Source: Brachybacterium saurashtrense
Lineage (GTDB): Bacteria; Actinomycetota; Actinomycetes; Actinomycetales; Dermabacteraceae
Assembly: GCF_003355475.1 (NCBI RefSeq)
Contig: NZ_CP031356.1
Span: 558,001-622,000 of the forward strand
Length of the DNA stretch: 64,000 bases
Direction of reading: 5' to 3'
This document shows positions 1 through 8,018 of this stretch, piece by piece; position 1 is the first letter of the stretch; each line of letters begins with the position of its first letter. A program made the translations under genes and the position numbers. The notes beneath the pieces are model-generated. The model saw only the letters and a program-made list of their open reading frames with translations. It was not told where the DNA came from and did not search any database.

Positions 1-653
1 TCCTGGTGGGCGGCTCGGGCCTGTACGTGCGCGCCGCGCTCGACGACATCGAGTTCCCGCCCACCGACCCCGCGGTGCGGGCACGGCTCGAGGCGCGCGC
101 GGAGGCCGACGGGGCCCCCGCGCTGCACCGCGAGCTCTCCCGGCGCGACCCGGAGGCCGCCGCGAGCATCGGGGTGCACGACACCCGGAGGATCGTGCGC
201 GCCCTCGAGGTGGGCGAGCTCACCGGCCGCCCCTTCGCTGCGTTCCTGCCGCGGCCGCACCATCACGATCCCCTCACCGTGCAGCTGGGCCTGCAGCGGG
301 AGCGGGCCGCCCTGCACGAGCGCGTCGCGCTGCGCGTGCACCGGATGGTGGAGCAGGGATTCCTCGACGAGATCCGGGCGCTGCGCGGGAAGGGCCTGGA
401 CAGGGGCCGCACCGCACGCCGCGCGATCGGCTACGAGCAGGGGCTGGCGGTGCTCGACGGCGCCCTGAGCTGCGCGGAGGCGATCGAGTCCACGATCGTC
501 GGCACCCGGCGCCTGGTGCGCAAGCAGGACACCTGGTTCCGCCGCGACCAGCGCGTGACCTGGTTCGACGCGGCCGGCGGCGAGGACCTCGCGGACCGGG
601 CGACGGCGCACGTGGCACGGGCCGCACGGGCGACGGCGCGTCCCGCGCCGTAG
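1..653 (+). CDS. miaA: tRNA dimethylallyltransferase MiaA (C-terminal part, cut by window edge)
   Basis: MiaA transfers dimethylallyl from DMAPP to the exocyclic amine of A37 in tRNAs reading UNN codons. About 217 codons are visible in the frame starting at base 3. The family is usually about 300 residues, so the N-terminal P-loop lies outside the window. Visible family marks are the GGSGLYVRA segment near the left edge, an IGYEQ segment about two thirds along, and the late KQDTWFRRD segment, which matches the KRQxTWFR motif of the family. The stop codon TAG is part of the -10-like TAGGCT that precedes dapF. The miaA-dapF order is conserved in actinobacteria. Identification is secure; the true start cannot be seen. 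Confidence 0.93.
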   Translation, partial: LVGGSGLYVRAALDDIEFPPTDPAVRARLEARAEADGAPALHRELSRRDPEAAASIGVHDTRRIVRALEVGELTGRPFAAFLPRPHHHDPLTVQLGLQRERAALHERVALRVHRMVEQGFLDEIRALRGKGLDRGRTARRAIGYEQGLAVLDGALSCAEAIESTIVGTRRLVRKQDTWFRRDQRVTWFDAAGGEDLADRATAHVARAARATARPAP

Positions 654-656
654 GCT
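651..656 (+). promoter_or_regulatory. -10 element TAGGCT for leaderless dapF
   Basis: TAGGCT (TANNNT type) ends 6 bases before the dapF ATG, which would place transcription start at or next to the start codon. It overlaps the miaA stop codon. No good -35 is seen. This is inferred from a spacing that recurs at many genes in the window. Confidence 0.45.
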
Positions 657-662
657 CTCACC

Positions 663-1511
663 ATGACCGCGCGCATCGACTTCACCAAGGGCCACGGCAC
701 CGAGAACGACTTCGTGCTGCTGGACGACCCCGACGGCCGACGGGACCTCGACGCCGCGGCCGTGCGGGCGCTCGCCGACCGCCGCGCCGGCATCGGCGGC
801 GACGGCGTGATCCGCGCCGTGCGCAGCCGCGCCGCCGGGATCGAGATCCTCACGGACGCGCCGGAATGGTTCATGGACTACCGCAACGCCGACGGCTCGA
901 TCGCGGAGATGTGCGGGAACGGCGTGCGCGTGTTCGCCGCCCATCTGCGCCGCGCCGGGCACGTGGACACCGACCGCTTCGCGATCCTCACCCGCGCCGG
1001 CGTGCGCACCGTCGAGATCCTCGGCGGCGCGACGAGTCCCGGCGCCGCCTGGACCGTGCGGGTGGGGATGGGCGTCCCCGCCGTCGCACCGGCGGCGCGC
1101 AGCGTCGAGGTCGCCGGGCAGCGCCTGGAGGGGACCGACGTGGACATGGGCAATCCGCACACCGTCGCCTTCCTCCCCGAGGACGTGGTGCTCGAGGAGC
1201 TCGACCTCGCCCACCGGCCCGCGCTCGACCCGGAGCCCGCCGCCGGGGCGAACATCGAACTGGTGCGGGTGCTCGGCCCGCGGCACGTGCGCATGCGGGT
1301 GCACGAACGGGGCGTGGGGGAGACCCGCTCCTGCGGCACCGGGGTCGCGGCCGTCGCGGTCGCCGCCGCCCTGCGCGCCGGCGACACCTCGGGTGAGCCC
1401 TGGACCGTCGACGTCCCGGGCGGTCGCCTCCAGGTGGGCTGGACCGGCACCGGCGAGGTCACCCTCGCCGGCCCCGCGGTGCTGGTCGCGGACGGCACCA
1501 CCCTGGTCTGA
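663..1511 (+). CDS. dapF: Diaminopimelate epimerase DapF
   Basis: DapF interconverts LL- and meso-diaminopimelate without a cofactor, for lysine synthesis and as the cross-linking residue of meso-DAP peptidoglycan. The 282-residue product has the normal family length. Both catalytic cysteines are present: Cys84 in MCGNG and Cys224 in SCGTG. The ATG sits 9 bases after the miaA stop, with a -10-like TAGGCT instead of a Shine-Dalgarno, so translation is probably leaderless. DapF fits the MurE in this window, which carries the DNPR motif of DAP-adding enzymes. A terminator-like hairpin follows, shared with the convergent methyltransferase gene. Confidence 0.97.
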   Translation: MTARIDFTKGHGTENDFVLLDDPDGRRDLDAAAVRALADRRAGIGGDGVIRAVRSRAAGIEILTDAPEWFMDYRNADGSIAEMCGNGVRVFAAHLRRAGHVDTDRFAILTRAGVRTVEILGGATSPGAAWTVRVGMGVPAVAPAARSVEVAGQRLEGTDVDMGNPHTVAFLPEDVVLEELDLAHRPALDPEPAAGANIELVRVLGPRHVRMRVHERGVGETRSCGTGVAAVAVAAALRAGDTSGEPWTVDVPGGRLQVGWTGTGEVTLAGPAVLVADGTTLV

Positions 1512-1524
1512 TCGCGGGCGGCGA

Positions 1525-1561
1525 CCCGGCCGGCCTGAGGAGCGGCCCTCAGGAGGCCGGG
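1525..1561. terminator. Bidirectional hairpin between dapF and the methyltransferase gene
   Basis: An inverted repeat pairs CCCGGCC with GGCCGGG and CCTGAGG with CCTCAGG, with a small bulge between the two helices. It follows the dapF stop by 13 bases and covers the stop codon of the convergent methyltransferase gene. There is no clear T tract, so strength is uncertain. Confidence 0.5.
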
Positions 1562-2163
1562 CCCACCACCAGCACCCGGAATCCCTTCGCGCTGGCCGCC
1601 TTCGCGACCGTGCGGGCGGGGAACGTCTCGCCCAGGTGCCGCGCCAGCGGATCGGCGCCCAGGTTCCGGCCCACCACCAACGCCGCGGTGCCCTGCGGGG
1701 CCAGGCGGGTGATCCACTCCTCCAGCAGCGCGTGCAGCGCCGGCTTCCCGATCCGGATGGGCGGGTTCGACCACAGCACGTCCGGGACGAGCCCGTCGGA
1801 CACCTCCTCCGGTGCCACCACGCGCACGTTCCCCAGCCCGGCGCGCCGGGCGTTCTCCGACGTCAGCTCCCGGGCGCGCTCGCTGACGTCCACCGCCCAC
1901 ACCTCGGCATCGGGATGGTGGAGCGCCGCGGTGAGCGCGATCGGCCCCCAGCCGCATCCCAGATCCACGATCGTGGCGCCGGGCGGAGGCGCGGGCACCT
2001 CGTCGAGCCGGTCCAGCAGCACCGCGGTGGCCTTGTCGAGGCCGCGCCCGCTGAACACGGACGCGCTCGAGACGAGGTCGAGATCCCGCCCCGCCAGTCG
2101 CACGCGCAAGGGGAACCGACGGTCGTCCGTCGCGGGGGAGGGGGTGAAGTAGTGCTCGTCCAC
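1549..2163 (-). CDS. RsmC/RlmG-like class I SAM-dependent methyltransferase
   Basis: This is a 204-residue class I methyltransferase of the MTS family, related to the catalytic half of RsmC/RlmG rRNA guanine-N2 methyltransferases. Motif I (VDLGCGWGP) spans about residues 66-74, and the NPP catalytic motif (SNPPIRIG) is at 133-135. RsmC itself has two domains and about 340 residues; this protein has only the catalytic domain, so the exact rRNA target is not established. I chose the GTG at 2163 because the product then begins VDEHYFTPSP, the usual family start; a longer reading to 2253 adds a basic Pro/Gly-rich stretch that looks non-coding. No clear Shine-Dalgarno is seen. It is convergent with dapF. 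Confidence 0.88.
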   Translation of the reverse strand: MDEHYFTPSPATDDRRFPLRVRLAGRDLDLVSSASVFSGRGLDKATAVLLDRLDEVPAPPPGATIVDLGCGWGPIALTAALHHPDAEVWAVDVSERARELTSENARRAGLGNVRVVAPEEVSDGLVPDVLWSNPPIRIGKPALHALLEEWITRLAPQGTAALVVGRNLGADPLARHLGETFPARTVAKAASAKGFRVLVVGPAS

Positions 2164-2327
2164 CCGAGCAGGATACGGAGGACGAGGCTTCGAGGGGGCG
2201 CCGAACGGCCCCGGCGGGGCGCCGCGGCGTGATCCCCGCTCCGCCCAGCGCAAAATCCCTCGACCCCCGCGGGCGGACGTGGGATTCTGGATCCCTCGAC
2301 ATCCCCGACCCGAGGAGCTCCCCGATC

Positions 2328-3875
2328 GTGCCCATCGCCTTCCATCCCGACCCCGCCTCCGACGCCGACGTCGACGGGACCGCTCCGGGAGGGAACGAGG
2401 CCGCGGAGCATCCGGAGATGACCGGAGGCGCTCCCGCCCCCGACCCCCTGACGCAGCGGATCCTCGACCGCGCCGATGCCTCCGTCTCCCGTGTCACCTA
2501 CGACTCCGAGACCGACGGCGACCAGTACGACCTCGCGGACCGCCAGGCGCTGCGCCGTGTCGCAGGCCTGTCCACCGAGCTCGAGGACGTCACCGAGGTC
2601 GAGTACCGCAAGCTCCGCCTGGAGCGGGTGGTGCTGGCCGGCGTGTACACCTCCGGCAACGCCGACGAGGCGGAGACCAGCCTGCGCGAGCTGGCCGCGC
2701 TCGCCGAGACCGCCGGCTCGGAGGTGCTCGACGGCGTCCTGCAGCGCCGCGCCCATCCGGACCCGGCCACCTTCCTGGGCAAGGGCAAGGCCGCCGAGCT
2801 GGCGGACCTCGTCGCCGCGAACGGCGCGGACACGGTCATCGCCGATGGCGAGCTCGCCCCCGGACAGCGCCGCGCCCTCGAGGACGTGGTGAAGGTGAAG
2901 GTGATCGACCGCACCGCGCTGATCCTCGACATCTTCGCCCAGCACGCCAAGTCCCGCGAGGGCAAGGCGCAGGTGGAGCTCGCCCAGCTCGAGTACCTGA
3001 TGCCGCGACTGCGCGGCTGGGGCGAGTCGATGTCCCGCCAGGCCGGCGGCCAGGTGGGCGGCGCCGGCGCCGGCATGGGCTCGCGCGGTCCGGGCGAGAC
3101 GAAGATCGAGCTGGACCGTCGGCGCATCCGCGACCGGATGGCGAAGCTGCGCCGCGAGATCCGTGCGATGGCCCCGGGACGCGCCGCCCAGCGCGCGGAG
3201 CGCACCCGGCACCAGGTCCCGGCGGTCGCGATCGCCGGCTACACCAACGCCGGGAAGTCCTCGTTGCTGAACCGGCTCACCGGTGCCGGCGTGCTGGTGG
3301 AGAACGCCCTGTTCGCAACTCTCGACCCGACCGTGCGCCGCGCGCAGACGCCCGACGGGCGCGAGTTCACCTACGCGGACACCGTCGGCTTCGTGCGCCA
3401 CCTGCCCACCCAGCTGGTGGAGGCGTTCCGCTCCACCCTCGAGGAGGTGGGCGACTCCCATCTGCTGCTGCACGTGGTGGACGCCTCCCATCCCGACCCC
3501 GAGGGGCAGATCACCGCGGTGCGCACGGTGCTCGGCGAGATCGAGGGCTTCGACGTGCCCGAGATCGTGGTGCTGAACAAGACGGACATCGCCGAGCCGG
3601 AGACCATCGCCCGGCTGCGCAGCCAGGTCGCCGACTGCGTGGTGGTCTCCGCCCGCACGGGCGCGGGGATCGAGGAGCTGCGGGAGCTGATCGCGCAGCG
3701 TCTGCCCCGGCCCGCCGTCGAGGTGGACCTGGTGGTGCCCTACACCCGCGGCGACCTCATCTCCCGGGTGCACAGCACCGGCGAGGTGATCTCCGAGGAG
3801 CATCTGATGGAGGGCACCCGGCTGCACGCGCACGTGGACGAGGCGCTCGCCGCCGAGCTCCACGGCGCGGCCTGA
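2328..3875 (+). CDS. hflX: GTPase HflX
   Basis: HflX is a ribosome-associated Obg-HflX GTPase that splits stalled or stressed 70S ribosomes. The 515-residue product has an N-terminal HflX domain, a coiled region near the Gly-rich GGQVGGAGAGMGSRGPGE linker, and a GTPase domain. G1 is GYTNAGKSS at residues 304-312, followed by G3 (DTVGF) and G4 (NKTD). I chose the GTG at 2328 because GAGGAG lies about 10 bases upstream; an in-frame start at 2229 adds 33 unsupported residues. The acidic, Pro-rich first 50 residues are an actinobacterial-style extension. The gene sits in the conserved dapF-hflX-lexA neighbourhood. Confidence 0.96.
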   Translation: MPIAFHPDPASDADVDGTAPGGNEAAEHPEMTGGAPAPDPLTQRILDRADASVSRVTYDSETDGDQYDLADRQALRRVAGLSTELEDVTEVEYRKLRLERVVLAGVYTSGNADEAETSLRELAALAETAGSEVLDGVLQRRAHPDPATFLGKGKAAELADLVAANGADTVIADGELAPGQRRALEDVVKVKVIDRTALILDIFAQHAKSREGKAQVELAQLEYLMPRLRGWGESMSRQAGGQVGGAGAGMGSRGPGETKIELDRRRIRDRMAKLRREIRAMAPGRAAQRAERTRHQVPAVAIAGYTNAGKSSLLNRLTGAGVLVENALFATLDPTVRRAQTPDGREFTYADTVGFVRHLPTQLVEAFRSTLEEVGDSHLLLHVVDASHPDPEGQITAVRTVLGEIEGFDVPEIVVLNKTDIAEPETIARLRSQVADCVVVSARTGAGIEELRELIAQRLPRPAVEVDLVVPYTRGDLISRVHSTGEVISEEHLMEGTRLHAHVDEALAAELHGAA

Positions 3876-3941
3876 GCGGCCGGAGACACAGCGCACGGTC
3901 CGGTCCGGCCACGCCTGGGACGTCCGGCGCGGGGGCGCCGA

Positions 3942-3947
3942 TACGCT
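3942..3947 (+). promoter_or_regulatory. -10 element TACGCT for leaderless dinG-like gene
   Basis: TACGCT lies 6 bases before the ATG at 3954, and no Shine-Dalgarno is present. This is the leaderless arrangement also seen at dapF, nrdR, murC and others. Confidence 0.45.
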
Positions 3948-3953
3948 GATCCG

Positions 3954-5975
3954 ATGACCTCCGCACCTGAGCATCCCGTCGCGCCGGCGGTGGCCGACGT
4001 CCCCCTGTCGGGCCTCATGGATGCCGCCGTCGCGGCGGTCGGGGGATCGCCCCGGCCGGGCCAGCAGGCGATGGCCGAGGCGGTGGACACGGCGATGTCC
4101 GGGGGGCGGCACCTCCTGGTCCAGGCGGGCACCGGCACGGGCAAGTCCCTGGCCTATCTCGTCCCGGCGCTGCGCCATGCCCTGGTCACCGGCCGCCCCG
4201 TCGTCGTCTCCACCGCGACGATCGCGCTGCAGTCCCAGATCGTGCGCAAGGACCTCCCGCGCCTGGCGGAGGCCCTCGCCCCGCACCTGCCGCGCACCCC
4301 CACCTTCGCGCTGCTCAAGGGGCGGGCGAACTACCTGTGCAAGCACAAGATCGCCGGCGGCTATCCGGTCGACATCGAGCCCGGGGCGCTGTTCGCCCAG
4401 GCCTCCGCGGATCCCTCGAGCGACGGCGGGGAGAGGCTCGGCGCACAGGTCAAGCGCCTGCGGGAGTGGGCGGAGGAGACCGACACCGGCGATCGCGACT
4501 CGCTCGAGGACGCGGTCTCGGACCGGGCCTGGCGACAGGTCTCCGTCACCGGGTCCCAGTGCATCGGCTCCTCCTGCCCGATGGTGCAGGACTGCTTCGC
4601 CGAGCGCAGCCGCGAGGTGGCCCGGGAGGTCGACGTGGTGGTCACCAACCATGCGCTGCTCGCGATCGACGCCTTCGACAACCACGGCATCATCCCCGAG
4701 CACGACGTGGTCGTCTTCGACGAGGCCCACGATCTCACCGCGCGCGTCACCAGCGCCGTCACCGATGTGCTCAGCCCCGGCATGCTGCGCGCCACGGTGC
4801 GGGAGCTGCGCGGCCTGGGCGTCGCGGCGACGGCGCTGGAGGACGCGGGGGAGGAGCTGCGCGAAGCGCTCGAGCTCGCCCCCGACGGGAGGGTGCTCGG
4901 CGATCTCCCGGAGCGGCTCGCGGATGCCGTCGGCCACCTCCGGGTCGAGGCGCGCACCGCCCACTCCGACGCGAAGGACGCCGGCGACGAGTCCTCCGCC
5001 GGGGCGCGCAAGACGGTGCGCGCGAACCTCCAGGAGGTCATCGACGTCTGCGAGCGGCTGACGGACCCGGGGGAAGACGATGTCGTCTCCGTCTCCCGCG
5101 GCCAGGCCACGGGACGGGCGACGCTGCAGGTCGCCCCGCTGAGCGTGGCCGGGGCGATGCGCGGTGCGATCCTCGAGGACCGCACCGCCGTGCTCACCTC
5201 GGCCACCCTCGCCCTCGGCGGGCGCTTCGAGCCGGCCGCCGGCGAGGTGGGCCTCGCCCGGGCCGGGCGCATCGCCGAGGACGAGATCCCGCGCCGCGAG
5301 GACTCCGGTGCCTGGGCGGGGATCGACGTGGGCAGCCCCTTCGACTACCGCCGCCAGGGCATCCTCTACACCGCACGCCACCTGCCCCCGCCCGGCCGGG
5401 AGGGTCCCGCACCGGCGATGCTGGACCACCTCACCGAGCTCGTGGAGGCCTCCCGCGGCGGCGCGCTGTGCCTGTTCTCCTCCCGCCGCGGCGCGGAGCT
5501 CGCGGCCGAGCACGTCCGGGCACGGCTGGACATGACCATCGCGGTGCAGGGCGAGGACTCGATGGCGAACCTGGTGCGCACCTTCCGCGAGGAGGAGGAC
5601 GCGAGCCTGTTCGGCACCCTCACCCTCTGGCAGGGCGTCGACGTCGCAGGGCGGTCCCTGCGCCTGGTCACCATCGACCGGATCCCGTTCCCGCGGCCGG
5701 ACGACCCGCTGATGTCCGCCCGCCAGGAGCGGATCGCCGAGCACGGCGGCAACGGCTTCATGGGGGTCGCCGCCCAGCACGCCGCGCTGCTGCTGGCCCA
5801 GGGGGCGGGGCGCCTGATCCGCACCGAGTCCGATCGCGGGATGGTCGCGGTGCTGGACCCGCGCCTGGCCACGGCACGCTACGGCGGCTTCCTGCGCGAG
5901 GCGATGCCGCCGCTGTGGCCCACCGCGGATCCCGCGGTGGCGCTCGGCGCGCTGCGGAGGCTCGCCGAGAGCTGA
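3954..5975 (+). CDS. DinG/XPD-family ATP-dependent DNA helicase
   Basis: This is a superfamily 2 helicase of the DinG/YoaA/XPD group, 673 residues, expected to unwind DNA 5'-3' and resolve R-loops or damaged forks. Motif I (AGTGTGKS) lies near residues 58-65 and the DEAH box (VVFDEAHDL) near 256-260. Four cysteines placed to bind a 4Fe-4S cluster are visible: C129, C203, C208 and C214. The C-terminal helicase half contains LWQGVDVAG and a GRLIR motif VI. DinG is LexA-controlled in some bacteria, but I see no LexA box here; a leaderless -10 precedes the ATG. It converges on lexA with only 19 bases between the stops. Confidence 0.93.
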   Translation: MTSAPEHPVAPAVADVPLSGLMDAAVAAVGGSPRPGQQAMAEAVDTAMSGGRHLLVQAGTGTGKSLAYLVPALRHALVTGRPVVVSTATIALQSQIVRKDLPRLAEALAPHLPRTPTFALLKGRANYLCKHKIAGGYPVDIEPGALFAQASADPSSDGGERLGAQVKRLREWAEETDTGDRDSLEDAVSDRAWRQVSVTGSQCIGSSCPMVQDCFAERSREVAREVDVVVTNHALLAIDAFDNHGIIPEHDVVVFDEAHDLTARVTSAVTDVLSPGMLRATVRELRGLGVAATALEDAGEELREALELAPDGRVLGDLPERLADAVGHLRVEARTAHSDAKDAGDESSAGARKTVRANLQEVIDVCERLTDPGEDDVVSVSRGQATGRATLQVAPLSVAGAMRGAILEDRTAVLTSATLALGGRFEPAAGEVGLARAGRIAEDEIPRREDSGAWAGIDVGSPFDYRRQGILYTARHLPPPGREGPAPAMLDHLTELVEASRGGALCLFSSRRGAELAAEHVRARLDMTIAVQGEDSMANLVRTFREEEDASLFGTLTLWQGVDVAGRSLRLVTIDRIPFPRPDDPLMSARQERIAEHGGNGFMGVAAQHAALLLAQGAGRLIRTESDRGMVAVLDPRLATARYGGFLREAMPPLWPTADPAVALGALRRLAES

Positions 5976-5994
5976 GAGGGCGGAGCCCGCGCGC

Positions 5995-6696
5995 TCAGAC
6001 CGCCCGCAGCACCGCCACCACCTTGCCGAGGATCTCGGCATGGTCGCCCAGGATGGGGGCGAAGGCCGGGTTGTGGGGCATCAGCCAGACGTGGTCGTCG
6101 CGCTGCACGAAGGTCTTCACCGTGGCCTCGCCGTCGATCATCGCGGCGACGATCTCGCCCTTCTCCGCGGTTCTCTGCGAGCGCACCACCACCCAGTCCC
6201 CGTCGCAGATCGCCGCATCGATCATCGAGTCGCCCACCACCTGGAGCAGGAACAGGTCCCCGTCGCCCACCAGGCGCTGGGGGAGCGTGAAGACGTCCTC
6301 CACCTGCTCCTGCGCGGTGATGGGCACACCGGCCGCGATCCTGCCCACCAGGGGCACCGCCACCGAGGAGGGGGCGAGGGGGAGATCCGTCGGCTCGGGC
6401 GGGGCCGGGGCGTCGTCGGCTCCCGGCATCACCACCTCCATCGCGCGGGGCCGCTTGGGATCCCGGCGCAGGAAGCCCTTGCGCTCCAGGGACTGCAGCT
6501 GATGGGCCACCGAGGAGGAGGAGGTCAGCCCCACCGCGTCGCCGATCTCGCGCATCGTGGGCGGGTAGCCGCGCTCGGCCACGGCGTCGTTGATCGTCTC
6601 CAGGATCAGCCGCTGCCGGCGCGTGAGGCCGGAGGTGCGCTCGTCGACAGGGGCGTCACCGAGGGCCCGGGTCGGCTTGGGGGTGCTCGGCGTCAT
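5995..6696 (-). CDS. lexA: SOS repressor LexA
   Basis: LexA represses the SOS regulon until RecA-ssDNA triggers self-cleavage. The 233-residue product has an N-terminal winged helix (about residues 22-88), an Asp/Pro-rich linker, and an S24 peptidase domain. The cleavage site is A122-G123 in RIAAGVP; the catalytic Ser157 lies in VVGDSM and Lys194 in ATVKTF. The start ATG has a strong AGGAGG upstream. The promoter reads TTGGCA-N17-TACGCT on the minus strand, and a LexA box overlaps the -35, so autoregulation is expected. The gene is divergent from the LysM-domain gene, the same order as lexA-Rv2719c-nrdR in Mycobacterium tuberculosis. Confidence 0.97.
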   Translation of the reverse strand: MTPSTPKPTRALGDAPVDERTSGLTRRQRLILETINDAVAERGYPPTMREIGDAVGLTSSSSVAHQLQSLERKGFLRRDPKRPRAMEVVMPGADDAPAPPEPTDLPLAPSSVAVPLVGRIAAGVPITAQEQVEDVFTLPQRLVGDGDLFLLQVVGDSMIDAAICDGDWVVVRSQRTAEKGEIVAAMIDGEATVKTFVQRDDHVWLMPHNPAFAPILGDHAEILGKVVAVLRAV

Positions 6697-6753
6697 CGTG
6701 CGGCCTCCTGGCGTCGTCTGTCGGACCCGTGCGGTTCCGTTGTCCTGTCACCC

Positions 6754-6782
6754 AGCGTAGGGCGGCGCACAGCGGATGCCAA
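6754..6782 (-). promoter_or_regulatory. lexA promoter
   Basis: Read on the minus strand, TTGGCA (6777-6782) and TACGCT (6754-6759) are separated by exactly 17 bases. The -35 lies inside the SOS box at 6779-6794, so LexA binding would block its own promoter. The predicted leader is about 50 bases. Confidence 0.7.
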
Positions 6783-6794
6783 ACATGTGTTCGA
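6779..6794. promoter_or_regulatory. LexA (SOS) box 1, overlapping the lexA -35
   Basis: CCAAACATGTGTTCGA matches the actinobacterial SOS consensus TCGAACNNNNGTTCGA at 13 of 16 positions including the spacer pattern seen in mycobacteria; one half-site is perfect. It overlaps the lexA -35 and lies just upstream of the divergent LysM promoter. Confidence 0.8.
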
Positions 6795-6802
6795 GGTTTC
6801 TG

Positions 6803-6832
6803 TTGCGTGTCGCCGAGAGCGCGGGGTACAGT
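6803..6832 (+). promoter_or_regulatory. Putative promoter of the LysM gene
   Basis: TTGCGT (6803-6808) and TACAGT (6827-6832) with an 18-base spacer would start transcription near 6839. That leaves a short leader holding LexA box 2 and the Shine-Dalgarno. Confidence 0.5.
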
Positions 6833-6847
6833 CGCACAGACATTCGA

Positions 6848-6863
6848 TCGAACAGGAGTTCGG
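6848..6863. promoter_or_regulatory. LexA (SOS) box 2 containing the LysM Shine-Dalgarno
   Basis: TCGAACAGGAGTTCGG has the intact GAAC-N4-GTTC core and differs from the full palindrome only at the last base. Its four-base spacer is part of AGGAG (6854-6858), the Shine-Dalgarno of the gene starting at 6866. It lies just downstream of the predicted transcription start, where a bound repressor would act as a roadblock. Confidence 0.78.
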
Positions 6864-6865
6864 AT

Positions 6866-7261
6866 ATGAGTACCGGAACCGCCGTGGTCCTGCCCCTCAC
6901 GTCGCAGCGCACCCTGCGTGCGGACCGCGCTCCTCGAGCGCGCGTTCGACTCGAACCCACCCGTCGTGGGCGCCGCCTGCTGCTGGCCGTCGCCTTCGCG
7001 CTGGGCCTGCTGGTCGCCCTCGTGGCGCTGCTCGTGGTGGACCTCCCCTCCGCCCTCGCCGGCACGGAGGCCGGGCAGCCGGTCACGGTCACCGTCGAGG
7101 CCGGGGACACCCTGTGGGGCTACGCCGAGGAGTACGCGCCGGAGGGCATGAGCCCTCAGGACTTCGTCAGCGAGGTGCGCAGCGCCAACCACCTGCCCAC
7201 CGGCCGCATCACCGCGGGGCAGGAGATCGTGCTGCCGGCCGCGGAGCTCCCCGCGCGCTGA
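6866..7261 (+). CDS. LysM-domain membrane protein, SOS-linked (Rv2719c/YneA position)
   Basis: This 131-residue protein has a basic cytoplasmic N-terminus, one membrane segment (about residues 37-59) and an extracytoplasmic LysM domain (about 73-126), which binds peptidoglycan. By position it corresponds to Rv2719c/ChiZ of M. tuberculosis and resembles YneA and DivS, SOS-induced proteins that delay division; that role here is inference. I chose the ATG at 6866 because AGGAG lies 8 bases upstream; an in-frame start at 6776 would lie in the promoter. LexA box 2 overlaps that Shine-Dalgarno and box 1 lies upstream of the promoter. There is no separate hydrolase domain, so enzymatic activity is not supported. 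Confidence 0.9.
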   Translation: MSTGTAVVLPLTSQRTLRADRAPRARVRLEPTRRGRRLLLAVAFALGLLVALVALLVVDLPSALAGTEAGQPVTVTVEAGDTLWGYAEEYAPEGMSPQDFVSEVRSANHLPTGRITAGQEIVLPAAELPAR

Positions 7262-7275
7262 GCGGAGCGTGCCGG

Positions 7276-7281
7276 TACCCT
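7276..7281 (+). promoter_or_regulatory. -10 element TACCCT for nrdR
   Basis: TACCCT ends 6 bases before the nrdR ATG, giving a leaderless start. The GAGGGG between them is too close to the ATG for a normal Shine-Dalgarno. Confidence 0.4.
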
Positions 7282-7287
7282 GAGGGG

Positions 7288-7770
7288 ATGCACTGCCCGT
7301 TCTGCCGCCACCCCGACTCGCGCGTCGTCGACTCCCGCACCTCCGACGACGGCGCGACGATCCGCCGGCGTCGGCAGTGCCCGCACTGCTCCCGGCGCTT
7401 CTCCACCTCGGAGACGGCGTCGCTGTCGGTCCTGAAGCGCTCGGGTGTGAGCGAGCCGTTCAGCCGTGCGAAGGTGATCTCCGGGGTGCGCAAGGCCTGC
7501 CAGGGCCGACCCGTGAGCGACGACCAGCTCGCCCTGCTCGCCCAGCGCGTGGAGGAGGCGATCCGCAGCAGCGGTGTGGCGGAGATCGACGCGCACCAGG
7601 TGGGTCTGTCGATCCTGCAGCCGCTGCAGGAGCTGGACCTCGTGGCCTACCTGCGCTTCGCCAGCGTCTACCAGGGCTTCGACTCCCTCGAGGACTTCGA
7701 GACCGCGATCGCACGGCTCCGTGCCGAGGCGCCCGAGGGCGGCGAGCCCGCGGCGAGCCCCGTCGTCTGA
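7288..7770 (+). CDS. nrdR: Transcriptional repressor NrdR
   Basis: NrdR senses ATP/dATP through an ATP-cone and represses ribonucleotide reductase genes. The 160-residue product has the usual length. The zinc ribbon cysteines are C3, C6, C31 and C34, with an intervening basic stretch, and the ATP-cone covers roughly residues 46-140. I chose the ATG at 7288 because the family always begins with the Cys-rich ribbon; a much longer in-frame reading upstream is spurious. It follows the LysM gene by 26 bases. nrdR beside lexA is a conserved actinobacterial pairing. Confidence 0.97.
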   Translation: MHCPFCRHPDSRVVDSRTSDDGATIRRRRQCPHCSRRFSTSETASLSVLKRSGVSEPFSRAKVISGVRKACQGRPVSDDQLALLAQRVEEAIRSSGVAEIDAHQVGLSILQPLQELDLVAYLRFASVYQGFDSLEDFETAIARLRAEAPEGGEPAASPVV

Positions 7771-7927
7771 GGGGCGCCCGCAGGACCGTGTGCGCGGCGC
7801 AGGCACGGCGCGGCGCCCCCGCGGAGGGATCGTCCCGGCGTGGATCCGGGGAGGACCGCCGAGGAGCCTGTGCCCACTTCGTGGATCTGGTGCGGACGGG
7901 GCCGAACCTGTGCATAAGATATCCCTC

Positions 7928-7988
7928 GTGCGCTCACGCAGCGCACACCAGATCGGCGGTCGTGGAGGGGAAGCCACGGCCGCCGATC
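7928..7988. other. Two consecutive hairpins in the nrdR/helD convergent gap
   Basis: The 248-base gap between the convergent nrdR and helD genes holds a 7-bp stem (7928-7934 with 7940-7946). It is followed by a 15-bp stem with one G-U pair (7951-7965 with 7974-7988) and an 8-base loop. Neither has a T tract. An AT-richer stretch with a -10-like TAAGAT (7915-7920) lies just before. This may be a terminator region or a small RNA; no gene is seen. Confidence 0.4.
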
Positions 7989-8018
7989 GCCGTCCGGGCC
8001 CGGCGGCCGGAGCCGCTC

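Noticed and set aside
1863-6041. A 1392-codon open frame on the minus strand
   Set aside because: It runs antisense to hflX and the dinG-like gene, is rich in Arg/Gly/His/Leu, and has no domain. Long antisense frames are expected at this GC content.
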